The notes under the pieces were generated by a model, which saw only the letters and a program-made list of their open reading frames with translations, had not been told where the DNA came from and did not search any database. The position numbers and the translations under genes are program-made. Shown one piece after another: positions 55,101-63,007 of a stretch of 64,000 nucleotides of DNA; the stretch's first letter is position 1; the number at the start of each line of letters is the position of its first letter. The DNA comes from Salegentibacter agarivorans. Its GTDB lineage: Bacteria > Bacteroidota > Bacteroidia > Flavobacteriales > Flavobacteriaceae. The stretch is taken from positions 1 to 64,000 of the forward strand of contig NZ_FOOH01000013.1 in NCBI RefSeq assembly GCF_900113135.1, read 5' to 3'.

Positions 55101-55340
55101 TCCCAAAGACGAAAAAACCAGTACTATACTGTTATCATCTGGAATACTCAAAGAAAATTGTCCGTCAAAATTTGTAACAGTTCCTGTTGAAGTGTTCTCT
55201 ACAAATACATTTACCCCTGGAAGAGGTATCCCGTCTGTATCAAAAACTTCACCAGTAACTTCTCTCTCCTGTGCCCAAGCCTGAATTGAAAATAAGCAGA
55301 CTAACACTAAAATAGATTTACGAAAACGTTTTCCCATCAT
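52107..55340 (-). CDS. SusC/RagA-family TonB-dependent transporter (murein/amino-sugar locus)
   Basis: A 1077-residue outer-membrane transporter. It has a signal ending QAWAQ, a carboxypeptidase-regulatory domain (~25-110, GVNVFVENTSTGTVTNFDG), the SusC junction DEVVVVGYGSQKRSNVTSA, a plug (ISVLKDAASTSIYGARAAWG) and a barrel ending FSIGVQVTL. It would import glycans delivered by its SusD. It is first gene of the leftward operon running to the GHL10 glycosidase, symporter, epimerase and endopeptidase. Its promoter carries repeats likely bound by the divergent DeoR-family regulator. Confidence 0.95.
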   Translation of the reverse strand: MMGKRFRKSILVLVCLFSIQAWAQEREVTGEVFDTDGIPLPGVNVFVENTSTGTVTNFDGQFSLSIPDDNSIVLVFSSLGFQEQKITVEDQTNFSITMQTDTEGLDEVVVVGYGSQKRSNVTSAISTVDAEVLDSRPITDVARGLQGASPGVTITAPTGQIGQNPTIRLRGNVGTLSPGGGGAQPLILVDNVEVSSLQSINPQDIEDISVLKDAASTSIYGARAAWGVILITTKNGRRSQAPTVNYSNNISWSTPTNTPTVAPAAEGAEMAFAAVRRRIPSLDAFGLVNMFLDDTAIERMRDWETNYGGQDLGPEMVEGRDFEIRDGRLFFYRPWNPEEMFVKEWAPQQKHDVSVSGGSEKTNYYVGLGYLEQGGVYKTNPDEFERYNLNLSVNTSITDWMDVRAKVLYTNTRTTEPFAFGSATYDAWYYTTRWPAYYPYGTYEGNPFRSHINEVTQANMNENNRALTRINLGTTINPIENLAINFDYTHDGVDRHEHQVGGSVSAYNFWATGPNLVYEPYTSPAYDRVVYNSSWSRRNTAKAFATYDLNIADDHDFEVTVGGDAEEFELWAQSSQRRDLLNPEQGELDLATGDQFVGGDREHWTTLGAFARINYSYKDKYLLNLNGRYDGSSRLSADEKWAFFPSMSAGWIVTQEDFMDSLKPTLSFFKIRGSYGSVGNQNALISNIYRTMSSYNSGWLIDGENQLATGTPGALPADLTWETVTTLDLGFDARFFKDKLGASFSWYERTISDMHSAGVTLPSSFGTSAPIRNFGEIQTRGWELEVDFNHTFDNGLSINAKGNLTDFTEKVTKFANTTEGINSYYEGKELGEIWGYETDRFFTEDDFDSDGNLVDGIPSQEIFETNGWFEYGPGDIKYKDLNGDGVVDFGSRTVGDSGDMKRIGNSTPRYQYGLQLGANWKGFDFNMFMQGVGKRDFWANGPVFIPGYRYGEAWYEHQLDYWTPENPNAYYPRPNDQGQSNNAMNFLPQSKYLLDMSYLRMKNITLGYTIPTSLTEKFEVERFRLYVSGENLFEFTGAQIPVDPEVDYTTAGLNDTSTFGRVYPFRRSFSIGVQVTL

Positions 55341-55365
55341 AATACATTAACAATTAATTATGAAA

Positions 55366-55396
55366 CAAACATATCATATAAATTTTTTAATAGCAA
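55366..55396 (-). promoter_or_regulatory. susC (second pair) promoter
   Basis: The minus strand has TTG (55396-55394), a 20-bp spacer and TATGTTTG (55373-55366), a good match to the Bacteroidota promoter, 25 nt before the ATG. The -33 part overlaps the first TTGC repeat, consistent with repression by the neighbouring regulator. Confidence 0.55.
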
Positions 55397-55471
55397 CTAA
55401 AAATTGCAATAATCTACTTATTTTGCCGTTTTTTTTGCTCTAGTATCCTAATTTTTGCTATTTTTAATTGC
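55393..55471. promoter_or_regulatory. Cluster of TTGC-N8/9-TTGC direct repeats (candidate DeoR operators)
   Basis: Three copies are seen. One is TTGC-AATTTTTAG-TTGC on the minus strand (55393-55409), one TTGC-TATTTTTAA-TTGC on the plus strand (55455-55471), and one looser copy TTGC-N8-TTGC lies at 55423-55438. Direct-repeat operators are usual for DeoR-family proteins. The first overlaps the susC -33 element. Confidence 0.5.
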
Positions 55472-55553
55472 ACACACGGAATTTTAATAAAAAAATAGTT
55501 TTATTTTAAAAACTCTTAATTCAGAAATTTTAACATATTAATTTGATTCAAAT

Positions 55554-55561
55554 TAATTTTG
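55554..55561 (+). promoter_or_regulatory. -7 promoter element of the DeoR-family gene
   Basis: TAATTTTG fits TAnnTTTG, 45 nt before the ATG. A -33 box is not clear. Confidence 0.4.
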
Positions 55562-55606
55562 TTATATACTGTTCTTTAATCCAAAAACCAGTTTCAAAGA
55601 TCTAAT

Positions 55607-56362
55607 ATGAAAAAAACAGAGCGCCATCGAATTATTCTTGACGAAGTACATTTACATAACAGGGTTCTACTAAGTGATCTAACCAGAACTCTTAATGTAT
55701 CTATGGATACTGTACGAAGGGACCTTATGGAACTGGATAAATTAAAACAGCTTAAAAAAGTTCACGGAGGTGCGGTTTCAAATGGATTTAATATTCATTC
55801 CGATAATACTCGGGAGGTGTACGAATATGAAAATAAATCTATTATTGCAAAGAAAGGAGTCGAACTTCTAAACCATCGCGATGTGGTGCTTATTAGTGGG
55901 GGGTCTACTAATTTAGAACTTGCAAAATTGCTTCCTAAAAAGATGAATTTAACTTTCTTTACTCCAAGTCTCCCTATGGCTGTAGAACTGCTTAATAACA
56001 CCTCCAAAAATGACGAAGTACATCTTATTGGAGGAAAATTATCCCGCGGCTCGCAACTTGCGGCAGGAGGAAGTGCAATTAACCTTTTATCGGAAATCAC
56101 AGTCGATATCTGTTTTTTAGGCACAGGTTATATGGATATAAAAAAAGGTGTTACCGAACTGGATTGGGAGGTCGCCCAAATGAAAAAGGCAATGGTTAAA
56201 TCTTCCAAAAAATTAGTTTCACTTACCATTTCTAAAAAGCTAAACACCTATAACCGTTTTAAAGTTTGTGATACGATTGCTGTAGATACACTAATTACAG
56301 AGTTAGAACCTAACTCACCAGAACTACAAAAATATAGAAGTATAGGCCTGGACTTATTATAG
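55607..56362 (+). CDS. DeoR/GlpR-family transcriptional regulator
   Basis: A 251-residue repressor. It has an N-terminal helix-turn-helix (~5-58, with LLSDLTRTLNVSMDTVRRDL and KKVHGGAV) and a C-terminal DeoRC sugar-phosphate sensor (~75-230, SGGSTNLELAKLLP, GGKLSRGSQLAAGGSA, FLGTGYMDIKKGVTE). It diverges from susC and converges with murQ. DeoR proteins are usually released from DNA by phosphorylated sugars; MurNAc-6-P, GlcNAc-6-P or GlcN-6-P are reasonable effectors here (inference). Its likely targets are the TTGC repeats in the shared intergenic region. Confidence 0.9.
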   Translation: MKKTERHRIILDEVHLHNRVLLSDLTRTLNVSMDTVRRDLMELDKLKQLKKVHGGAVSNGFNIHSDNTREVYEYENKSIIAKKGVELLNHRDVVLISGGSTNLELAKLLPKKMNLTFFTPSLPMAVELLNNTSKNDEVHLIGGKLSRGSQLAAGGSAINLLSEITVDICFLGTGYMDIKKGVTELDWEVAQMKKAMVKSSKKLVSLTISKKLNTYNRFKVCDTIAVDTLITELEPNSPELQKYRSIGLDLL

Positions 56363-56439
56363 AGATATTAAAAACAATTAATACCTGAAATTAAGTAATG
56401 CCATTGTAGAAAAGTTACAACATTATATTTCGTAAAATA

Positions 56440-57255
56440 TTAATTTTCATATTTTGCCAGTACATTTCGTACACTTTTGTATGTTTGAAGCAATCGTGCG
56501 GCTTCAGCTTCATCTACATTTAGTTCCTCCATGATCATCCTAGTTCCGCGACCTACCAATTTCTTATTGGAAAGTTGCATATCTACCATTTTATTGCCTT
56601 TTACCCTACCTAGTTTTATCATTACACTGGTTGAGATCATATTCAATACCAGCTTTTGCGCAGTACCTGCTTTCATTCTTGTACTGCCGGTTACAAACTC
56701 AGGGCCAGTAACCACCTCTATAGGGAATTCGCTTGCTTTGGCCAAGGGACTTCCGGAACTACAGGTTATACACCCGGTAACAATTCCTTTAGATCGCGCA
56801 TCCTTAATTCCGCCAATAACGTATGGAGTAGTACCTGATGCAGCGATCCCTACCAACACATCTTTTTCTGAAACATCAAACTTCTGAAGATCTTTCCAGG
56901 CCTGATTGGTATCATCTTCAGCATTTTCTACAGCATTTCTTAACGCAATATCACCCCCAGCAATTAAGCCAATAACTAATTCATCTGAAACACCAAAAGT
57001 AGGAGGACATTCGGAAGCATCTAAAACACCCAGTCTACCACTTGTTCCAGCTCCAATATAAAGTAATCTCCCACCGGCCTCCATTTTAGGTACTATAGCA
57101 TCAACTAATCTTTGAATTGCAGGAAGTTCTTTTTCAACACTTTCTGGAACGGTTTTATCTTCCTTGTTTATATTGTGAAGCAGAGTTGAAGTACTCATTT
57201 TCTCTAAATCATTATATTTAGAAGTTTTTTCAGTTTCGGGATTATTATTCTCCAT
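56440..57255 (-). CDS. murQ: N-acetylmuramic acid 6-phosphate etherase
   Basis: A 271-residue SIS-domain lyase that removes the D-lactyl ether from MurNAc-6-P to give GlcNAc-6-P. Diagnostic blocks are GAGTSGRLGVLDASECPP with the catalytic Glu, GLIAGGDIALRNAVENAEDD, VGIAASGTTPYVIGG and STRMKAGTAQKLVLNMIST. It is slightly shorter than E. coli MurQ (298) but has all core motifs. It is the last gene of the transporter-GH20-murQ run. This is the strongest single marker that the locus handles murein rather than chitin alone. A MurNAc kinase to supply its substrate is not visible in the window. Confidence 0.95.
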   Translation of the reverse strand: MENNNPETEKTSKYNDLEKMSTSTLLHNINKEDKTVPESVEKELPAIQRLVDAIVPKMEAGGRLLYIGAGTSGRLGVLDASECPPTFGVSDELVIGLIAGGDIALRNAVENAEDDTNQAWKDLQKFDVSEKDVLVGIAASGTTPYVIGGIKDARSKGIVTGCITCSSGSPLAKASEFPIEVVTGPEFVTGSTRMKAGTAQKLVLNMISTSVMIKLGRVKGNKMVDMQLSNKKLVGRGTRMIMEELNVDEAEAARLLQTYKSVRNVLAKYEN

Positions 57256-57278
57256 TTTTTAGGTTTAATTATAATATA

Positions 57279-57298
57279 CCTCGATCTATAATTCGAGG
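57279..57298 (-). promoter_or_regulatory. Stem-loop CCTCGA...TCGAGG before murQ
   Basis: A six-base inverted repeat with an 8-base loop lies 23 nt upstream of the murQ start, between it and the GH20 gene. It may be an operator or an mRNA processing hairpin; there is no T tract to make it a terminator. Confidence 0.35.
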
Positions 57299-57330
57299 GT
57301 AAATTTTTTAAATAAAATATCTGAAATAAT

Positions 57331-58905
57331 TTAAAATTTAGATTTAGGCATAAATTCTGAAAAAACACCTTTATTTCTATCGCTGTTCCATTCTACCTCT
57401 GGAGTTCGAAAGTAATGCACATCCATAAGGTCCAGTCGCAATCCATGTTCACTTAATCTTTTTATAAAGTTTTTATAATCTTTATTTTCTTCTTCACTCC
57501 AACCCACTTCTGCCATCGCAATTGTTCGCGGCCAAAACCTATCATCGGCAGCTTCATTAGAAAGTACCATCTCGGTCCAAACCGGAGCCTCTACCCCTAT
57601 TGTATTTGGGTTTTTCACCTTAAAGGTATAAGCATCTTTTAAAGAAACTCCATCTTCCTTGCACCAGTTATTGGTCATTTCCTGTCCCGGCACGTTGGCG
57701 TGATCATAATAAAAACTTGAACAAATAGATTCTATTATAGGCGTATTCACTACACTATTGGTTTTCCCATTCCAACGCTGACTAATCAATGTACTATCTA
57801 CCTGTGCCTGGGTTACTTCTTCCCATCCAATGGTTGTTTTTCCTAAACCTCGAACAATAGAATCTGCTTTTATCACAAATTCTTTATAGCGTTCATCTTC
57901 AATTTCATCTCCTCCAATATGCAAATAATCTCCCGTAGTAATTTCGGCCATTTCGCTTAAAACCGTTGCAACAAAATCGTAGATCTCCGGTTTATCCAGG
58001 CATAATTTGCTCCAGCCCACTGTGTACTCGTGGAAAAGTTGTGGAGGAGTTGCCAACCTGGGTTCAATATTTGCAAATTCGTCGCAATTCAATTCAGGAT
58101 ACGCCATTAATGCAGAATAAATATGGCCGGGCATATCAATTTCAGGAACTATTACAATATTTCTCGCTGCGGCATATTCCTGGATTTCTTTATATTCTTC
58201 CTGGGTTAAATACCCGGAACGACCGCCTTTTACAGCGCCTTTACTTCCCAGTTCAGTTAGTTTGGGTTTTTGTTTTATTTCTATTCGCCAACCCTGGTCA
58301 TCGGTTAGGTGCAAATGAAGTCGGTTTAATTTATAAACAGCCATTCTGTCTAGATGCTTTTTAATATAATCTGGGCCAAAAAAACTACGGGCAATATCCA
58401 GCATGGAACCACGCCACTCGTATTTTGGACTATCTGAAATACTACCCTGCGGAAGTTTAATTTCTTCTGAAACTTTTTTATTTTCAATTTCAGCCGGGAA
58501 CATTTGTCGTATGGTTTGAATTCCATAGAAAAGTCCTGCTTCCGAAGCTGCTTCTAAACTAACCACACTAGAAGATATATTCAAATTATAACCTTCTTTC
58601 CCCAGGGTTTCTTCAAGATTTGGATCAAGATTAAGGCTAAAACCGTTACAGTTTTCGCCTTTCATAGTATAACTTTGCGTATAAGTATTTTTCAACAATC
58701 GCTGCAGCCAGGCAGCCGATGCTTCTGCACCGGAATTAAAACAAACCACTGTCCTTTCCTGGAGTGTAAAGAAACCTTCTTTCCACTCAATTTCTGCCGG
58801 CTGCGGAATGATTGCCGGTTTTTCAGTTTGGGATTCTTGTGCGGATAAACCCCACTGAAATAACACTAAAAAAACTAAACTAACACTTAACTTTAAACTT
58901 TTCAT
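57331..58905 (-). CDS. GH20 beta-N-acetylhexosaminidase
   Basis: A 524-residue secreted enzyme (signal ending GLSAQ). It has a GH20b-type N-terminal domain (~30-150) and a TIM barrel (~150-500) with LHLHLTDDQGWRIEI, VIVPEIDMPGH and the catalytic pair D333-E334 in HIGGDEIED. It uses substrate-assisted retention to release terminal GlcNAc or GalNAc. In this locus it could remove GlcNAc from chitooligosaccharides or from GlcNAc-MurNAc fragments. It lies between the sugar transporter (82 nt upstream) and murQ (75 nt downstream). Murein activity is inferred from context; chitobiose is the standard alternative. Confidence 0.92.
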   Translation of the reverse strand: MKSLKLSVSLVFLVLFQWGLSAQESQTEKPAIIPQPAEIEWKEGFFTLQERTVVCFNSGAEASAAWLQRLLKNTYTQSYTMKGENCNGFSLNLDPNLEETLGKEGYNLNISSSVVSLEAASEAGLFYGIQTIRQMFPAEIENKKVSEEIKLPQGSISDSPKYEWRGSMLDIARSFFGPDYIKKHLDRMAVYKLNRLHLHLTDDQGWRIEIKQKPKLTELGSKGAVKGGRSGYLTQEEYKEIQEYAAARNIVIVPEIDMPGHIYSALMAYPELNCDEFANIEPRLATPPQLFHEYTVGWSKLCLDKPEIYDFVATVLSEMAEITTGDYLHIGGDEIEDERYKEFVIKADSIVRGLGKTTIGWEEVTQAQVDSTLISQRWNGKTNSVVNTPIIESICSSFYYDHANVPGQEMTNNWCKEDGVSLKDAYTFKVKNPNTIGVEAPVWTEMVLSNEAADDRFWPRTIAMAEVGWSEEENKDYKNFIKRLSEHGLRLDLMDVHYFRTPEVEWNSDRNKGVFSEFMPKSKF

Positions 58906-58987
58906 TATAACAATATTTTACTCGATAATCGAAATTTATAAACTCCAGGACCAACCCAGAAATCAGAGATTATTTCTCCGAGGTAAT

Positions 58988-60253
58988 TTACTTTATTTTA
59001 TGCCCTTTTGCAGCAAAAAACCAGATATAAAGGTAACTTGGGATAACTATCCAGTAAGCCGATTGCGGATCAAAAGTATCTGCCAGGTAACCATAAATTA
59101 GCGGTAAAATAGCTCCACCGGCAAGGGCCATAATTAAAAATGAAGATCCCATTTTAGTAAATCTTCCCAGGCCGTGAAGTGCTAAAGGCCAGATAGCCGG
59201 AAATACCAAAGCATTTGCCAAACCTAAAAGGGAAATACAAAGCACTGAAATATACCCATCAGTAAAAATTGCAGCTAACCCGAGTATAATTCCAAGTATC
59301 CCCGAAATTTGCAAGGCTTTCTGCTGACTTATATATTTTGGAATAGTTACCGTACCAATTAAGTAACCTACAATCATTGCAATTAAAGTATAAGTGGTAA
59401 AATATTTAGCCACATCTGTTGCAATATCATGCCCATCACGTGCATAACTTATTACAGTATCTCCTGCAATTACCTCTACTCCCACATACAGGAACATCGC
59501 CAGAGTTCCTAATAATAAATTTGGAAACTGAAGCACACTGGTCTTGCTTTTATTAGCAGCAGCAAGGGTATCATCTTCTCCATCGGTTTCAATTTCAGGC
59601 AAAGCTGAATAATAAATAAGCACCGATAATCCTACCAAAATTACAGCCATAATTATATATGGTGTAATCACGAGTGAAGCGAGTTCATCTAATTCAGCAG
59701 CTTTTGCGGCGGCACCCATTCCTTCTAGCCTTGCTTCTACCGCATCCATATTTTTCAGCAAAATTGCACCGAAAATAATTGGAGCTAAGGCACCTGCAAC
59801 TTTGTTACAAATTCCCATAATACTAATTCGCTTCGCTGCACTTTCAATTGGCCCCAGAATAGTGATATACGGGTTGGCAGCAGATTGTAGTAACGCCAAT
59901 CCTGTTCCCTGAACAAATAATCCAAAAAGGAACATTGCGTAGGTTCTGGACATTGCAGCTGGAATAAAAATTAAAGCACCTATGGCCATAACTATAAGTC
60001 CCAGGGACATTCCGTTCTTAAAACCTATTTTCTTTAAAACCCAGGCTGAGGGGATTGCCATTACAAAGTAAGAAATGTAAGATGCAAAAGCTACGAGGTA
60101 AGATTCAAAATTGTTTAACTGGCTGGCTGTTTTTAAAAAAGGAATAAGCACAGAGTTTAGCCAGGTAACAAAGCCAAAGATGAAAAATAACACCCCAATT
60201 ATAACAATAGATCTACTGGTGTTGTTCTGGTTGGTTGCGGTTTTAGCTGCCAT
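58988..60253 (-). CDS. MFS sugar transporter of the FucP/NagP group
   Basis: A 421-residue inner-membrane protein with 12 TM segments. The N-terminus VIIGVLFFIFGFVTWLNSVLIPFLK, then FVQGTGLALLQSAANPYITILGP and the C-terminal half with FPAIWPLALHGLGRFTKMGSS match the FHS (FucP/GluP/NagP) group of proton-linked sugar importers. In Bacteroidota and Shewanella, NagP members bring in GlcNAc. Here it is first in the run with GH20 and murQ, so GlcNAc or MurNAc is the likely solute. Entry by this route gives an unphosphorylated sugar, so a kinase is needed before MurQ. Confidence 0.9.
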   Translation of the reverse strand: MAAKTATNQNNTSRSIVIIGVLFFIFGFVTWLNSVLIPFLKTASQLNNFESYLVAFASYISYFVMAIPSAWVLKKIGFKNGMSLGLIVMAIGALIFIPAAMSRTYAMFLFGLFVQGTGLALLQSAANPYITILGPIESAAKRISIMGICNKVAGALAPIIFGAILLKNMDAVEARLEGMGAAAKAAELDELASLVITPYIIMAVILVGLSVLIYYSALPEIETDGEDDTLAAANKSKTSVLQFPNLLLGTLAMFLYVGVEVIAGDTVISYARDGHDIATDVAKYFTTYTLIAMIVGYLIGTVTIPKYISQQKALQISGILGIILGLAAIFTDGYISVLCISLLGLANALVFPAIWPLALHGLGRFTKMGSSFLIMALAGGAILPLIYGYLADTFDPQSAYWIVIPSYLYIWFFAAKGHKIK

Positions 60254-60573
60254 AGGTATTTATCTTATATAAGTTGAGAATTTATTTTTGGGTTAAACTT
60301 AACGCCTTTTAGCAAAATTCTAACATAATTGTTTCTTACAAAAAAAAGAAACTTTTTTACAACCACTACACACTTAAGTAAGTTTTTTTATAATTAACTA
60401 AAAGATTAACCATTTTTTTATTTAAATGAATTATTCGAAAAGCGATAATTTCTAAAATCGGTTTTCCATATTCTTATTATCTATCTTTCTTTTTAGGACT
60501 ATGAAATAAACTATATTTGTAAACTTAAATTTGTTGATTACCTTTTAAGGCATTCAATTATTAAAAATACCCG
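60254..60573. other. A/T-rich divergent intergenic region between the transporter gene and lepA
   Basis: It holds the lepA -7 element at 60512. On the minus strand TAAGTTTA (60301-60294) is a weak candidate for the transporter promoter. No gene or RNA was recognised. Confidence 0.45.
60512..60519 (+). promoter_or_regulatory. -7 promoter element of lepA
   Basis: TATATTTG fits TAnnTTTG, 54 nt before the lepA ATG; no clear -33 TTG. Confidence 0.45.
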
Positions 60574-62370
60574 ATGAAGCATATTAGAAACTTCTGTATA
60601 ATCGCCCATATTGACCACGGAAAAAGTACCCTGGCAGACCGTTTACTGGACTTTACCGGTTCTGTAACCGATCGTGAAAAGCAGGAACAGCTCCTGGATA
60701 GTATGGATCTGGAACGTGAACGTGGCATTACTATTAAAAGTCACGCCATACAGATGGATTATGAATATGAAGGAGAAAAATATGTTTTGAATCTTATTGA
60801 TACTCCGGGACACGTAGATTTTTCTTACGAAGTTTCCCGTTCTATCGCAGCTTGTGAAGGTGCTTTATTAGTGGTTGATGCTGCTCAAAGTATCCAGGCA
60901 CAAACTATTTCTAACCTTTATTTAGCCCTGGAAAACGACCTTGAGATAATTCCCGTACTTAACAAAGTAGATTTACCAAGTGCAAACCCAGAAGTGGTAA
61001 GCGATGATATTGTAGATCTTCTGGGGTGTGAATATGAAGATATTATTCCTGCAAGTGCAAAAACAGGGCTGGGAATAGAGGAAATTCTGAAAGCGATTAT
61101 AACCCGCGTTCCGGGCCCACGCGGGAAAGTAGATGCTCCTCTAAGAGCGCTTATTTTTGATTCGGTTTACAATCCATTTAGAGGTGTAGAAACCTATTTT
61201 AGAGTTATTAACGGATCGATTAAAAAAGGCCAGAATATTAAATTTGTAGCTACCCAGAAAAATTATTTCGCCGATGAAGTAGGAACTTTGCGTTTAAAGC
61301 AATTCCCGCGGCAGGAAATAAAAACGGGCGATGTAGGTTACCTTATCACAGGAATTAAAGATGCCCGCGAAGTAAAAGTTGGGGATACTATTACCGATGC
61401 TAAAAATCCTACTACCGAAGCTGTAGCAGGGTTTGAGGATGTAAAACCTATGGTTTTTGCCGGTATTTATCCAGTAGATACAGAAGATTATGAAGAACTA
61501 AGAAGTTCTATGGAGAAACTTCAGCTTAATGACGCTTCCCTGGTATTTTTACCGGAAAGTTCTGCTGCATTAGGTTTTGGTTTCCGTTGTGGATTTTTAG
61601 GAATGTTACACCTGGAAATTATTCAGGAACGGTTAGAACGTGAATTTGATATGACGGTAATTACTACCGTACCCAACGTATCTTACCACGCTTTTACAAA
61701 TAAAAACCCAGATGAATTAATCCTGGTTAATAACCCATCTGATCTGCCGGAACCTTCGTCACTTAACCGTGTAGAAGAACCTTATATTAAAGCTACTATA
61801 ATCACTAAAGCTGATTATGTAGGGAATGTAATGTCGCTTTGTATTGAAAAAAGGGGTGAAATTACTAACCAAACGTATCTTACTACAGAAAGGGTTGAAC
61901 TTTCTTTTGATATGCCTTTAGCTGAAATTGTTTTCGACTTTTACGACAGGTTAAAAACCGTTTCCCGAGGTTACGCTTCCTTCGATTATTCGCCAATAGG
62001 AATGCGCCAGTCAAAACTGGTTAAAGTAGATGTTTTATTAAACGGAAATGTTGTAGATGCGCTCTCTGCACTACTCCACGTTGATAATGCTTACGATATT
62101 GGTAAAAAAATGTGTGAAAAACTGAAGGAGTTAATTCCAAGACAACAATTTGATATTCCAATCCAAGCTGCAATTGGTGCAAAAATTATTGCTCGTGAAA
62201 CCGTAAAAGCGCTTAGAAAAGATGTTACCGCAAAATGTTACGGGGGTGATATTTCCCGTAAACGTAAACTTCTAGAAAAGCAGAAAAAAGGTAAAAAACG
62301 TATGCGCCAGGTAGGAAATGTGGAAATTCCTCAGGAAGCATTTATGGCAGTTTTGAAGCTAAATGATTAG
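60574..62370 (+). CDS. lepA: Elongation factor 4 (LepA), translational GTPase
   Basis: A 598-residue, full-length GTPase that acts on stalled or maturing ribosomes. G motifs are AHIDHGKST (G1), GITIKS (G2), DTPGHVDF (G3), NKVDLPSA (G4) and SAKTGLG (G5). The EF-G-like domains II, III and V follow, and the LepA-specific C-terminal domain ends [19 protein letters not shown]. Sequence is typical, with no anomaly. It is monocistronic and followed by the toxin-antitoxin pair. Confidence 0.98.
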   Translation: MKHIRNFCIIAHIDHGKSTLADRLLDFTGSVTDREKQEQLLDSMDLERERGITIKSHAIQMDYEYEGEKYVLNLIDTPGHVDFSYEVSRSIAACEGALLVVDAAQSIQAQTISNLYLALENDLEIIPVLNKVDLPSANPEVVSDDIVDLLGCEYEDIIPASAKTGLGIEEILKAIITRVPGPRGKVDAPLRALIFDSVYNPFRGVETYFRVINGSIKKGQNIKFVATQKNYFADEVGTLRLKQFPRQEIKTGDVGYLITGIKDAREVKVGDTITDAKNPTTEAVAGFEDVKPMVFAGIYPVDTEDYEELRSSMEKLQLNDASLVFLPESSAALGFGFRCGFLGMLHLEIIQERLEREFDMTVITTVPNVSYHAFTNKNPDELILVNNPSDLPEPSSLNRVEEPYIKATIITKADYVGNVMSLCIEKRGEITNQTYLTTERVELSFDMPLAEIVFDFYDRLKTVSRGYASFDYSPIGMRQSKLVKVDVLLNGNVVDALSALLHVDNAYDIGKKMCEKLKELIPRQQFDIPIQAAIGAKIIARETVKALRKDVTAKCYGGDISRKRKLLEKQKKGKKRMRQVGNVEIPQEAFMAVLKLND

Positions 62371-62419
62371 AAAATTAATTATAAGCTAATTTTGTATCTT
62401 TAGTTTAAAATGAAGGACT

Positions 62420-62620
62420 ATGGATCTTGTTACCAGAAAATATAACTTAATTCAAGAGCTCACTAAAGTCAAAGATGAGCATGTTATAGAAGTTATTGAA
62501 AAAATTCTATGTCCAGAAATTACAACTTCTCAAAAAGAAGAACTGGATAAGAGAATTAAAAGTTTTGAAAAAAATCCCGAAAATCTTTCAGATTGGGATA
62601 GTTTTAAAGAAACCTGGTAA
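62420..62620 (+). CDS. Small antitoxin-like protein of a RelE/ParE module
   Basis: A 66-residue acidic/charged protein (MDLVTRKYNLIQELTKVKD, then VIEVIEKILCPEI and a C-terminal DSFKETW). The helical pattern and the W-ending tail fit antitoxins of the addiction-module (PF09720-like) kind that pair with RelE/ParE toxins. It overlaps the toxin gene by one base (TAATG), implying translational coupling. Assignment rests on size, order and coupling as much as on sequence. Confidence 0.75.
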   Translation: MDLVTRKYNLIQELTKVKDEHVIEVIEKILCPEITTSQKEELDKRIKSFEKNPENLSDWDSFKETW

Positions 62621-62922
62621 TGGCTTTTTCGGTTAAATTCTTACCTGAGGTTAAAACCGATCTGACGGAAGCCAAAAAATACTACTTTAAAAAAGGAGGA
62701 AATCCACTTTCAGAAGATTTTAAAGCAGAAATAAATTCTGAAATCGAATATATCCGCAAATTCCCTGAACATTATCAGGTTCAATACCAAAATCTAAGGC
62801 GAGCTTTGGTTACAAAATTTCCTTATGCAATTTTCTATCAAATTTCAGAAAATACATTAATTATTTTCGCAGTTCTTCATACAAGTCAGGAGTATAAAAA
62901 AGTTCACAAAAGAAATGATTAA
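62620..62922 (+). CDS. RelE/ParE-family toxin
   Basis: A 100-residue basic protein with the ParE_toxin fold pattern: FSVKFLPEVKTDLTEAKKYY, FKAEINSEIEYIRKFPEHY, RRALVTKFPYAIFYQI and a final strand IIFAVLHTSQEYKKVHKR. RelE members cut mRNA on the ribosome; ParE members poison gyrase; the sequence alone does not decide. It follows the antitoxin with a one-base overlap and ends just before a terminator. Its place between lepA and yebC suggests insertion into a conserved neighbourhood. Confidence 0.87.
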   Translation: MAFSVKFLPEVKTDLTEAKKYYFKKGGNPLSEDFKAEINSEIEYIRKFPEHYQVQYQNLRRALVTKFPYAIFYQISENTLIIFAVLHTSQEYKKVHKRND

Positions 62923-62931
62923 TTTCAAATC

Positions 62932-62947
62932 TCCCTGAGAGCAGGGA
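62932..62947 (+). terminator. Terminator of the toxin-antitoxin operon
   Basis: A six-base stem TCCCTG/CAGGGA with an AGAG loop, followed by TGTTTTTCTGTTTT. Confidence 0.65.
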
Positions 62948-62972
62948 TGTTTTTCTGTTTTATACATTTTCT

Positions 62973-62980
62973 TAATTTTG
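62973..62980 (+). promoter_or_regulatory. -7 promoter element of yebC
   Basis: TAATTTTG fits TAnnTTTG, 27 nt before the ATG at 63008. Confidence 0.45.
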
Positions 62981-63007
62981 TAAGTCTACCATCTAAAAAC
63001 TAAAAAA

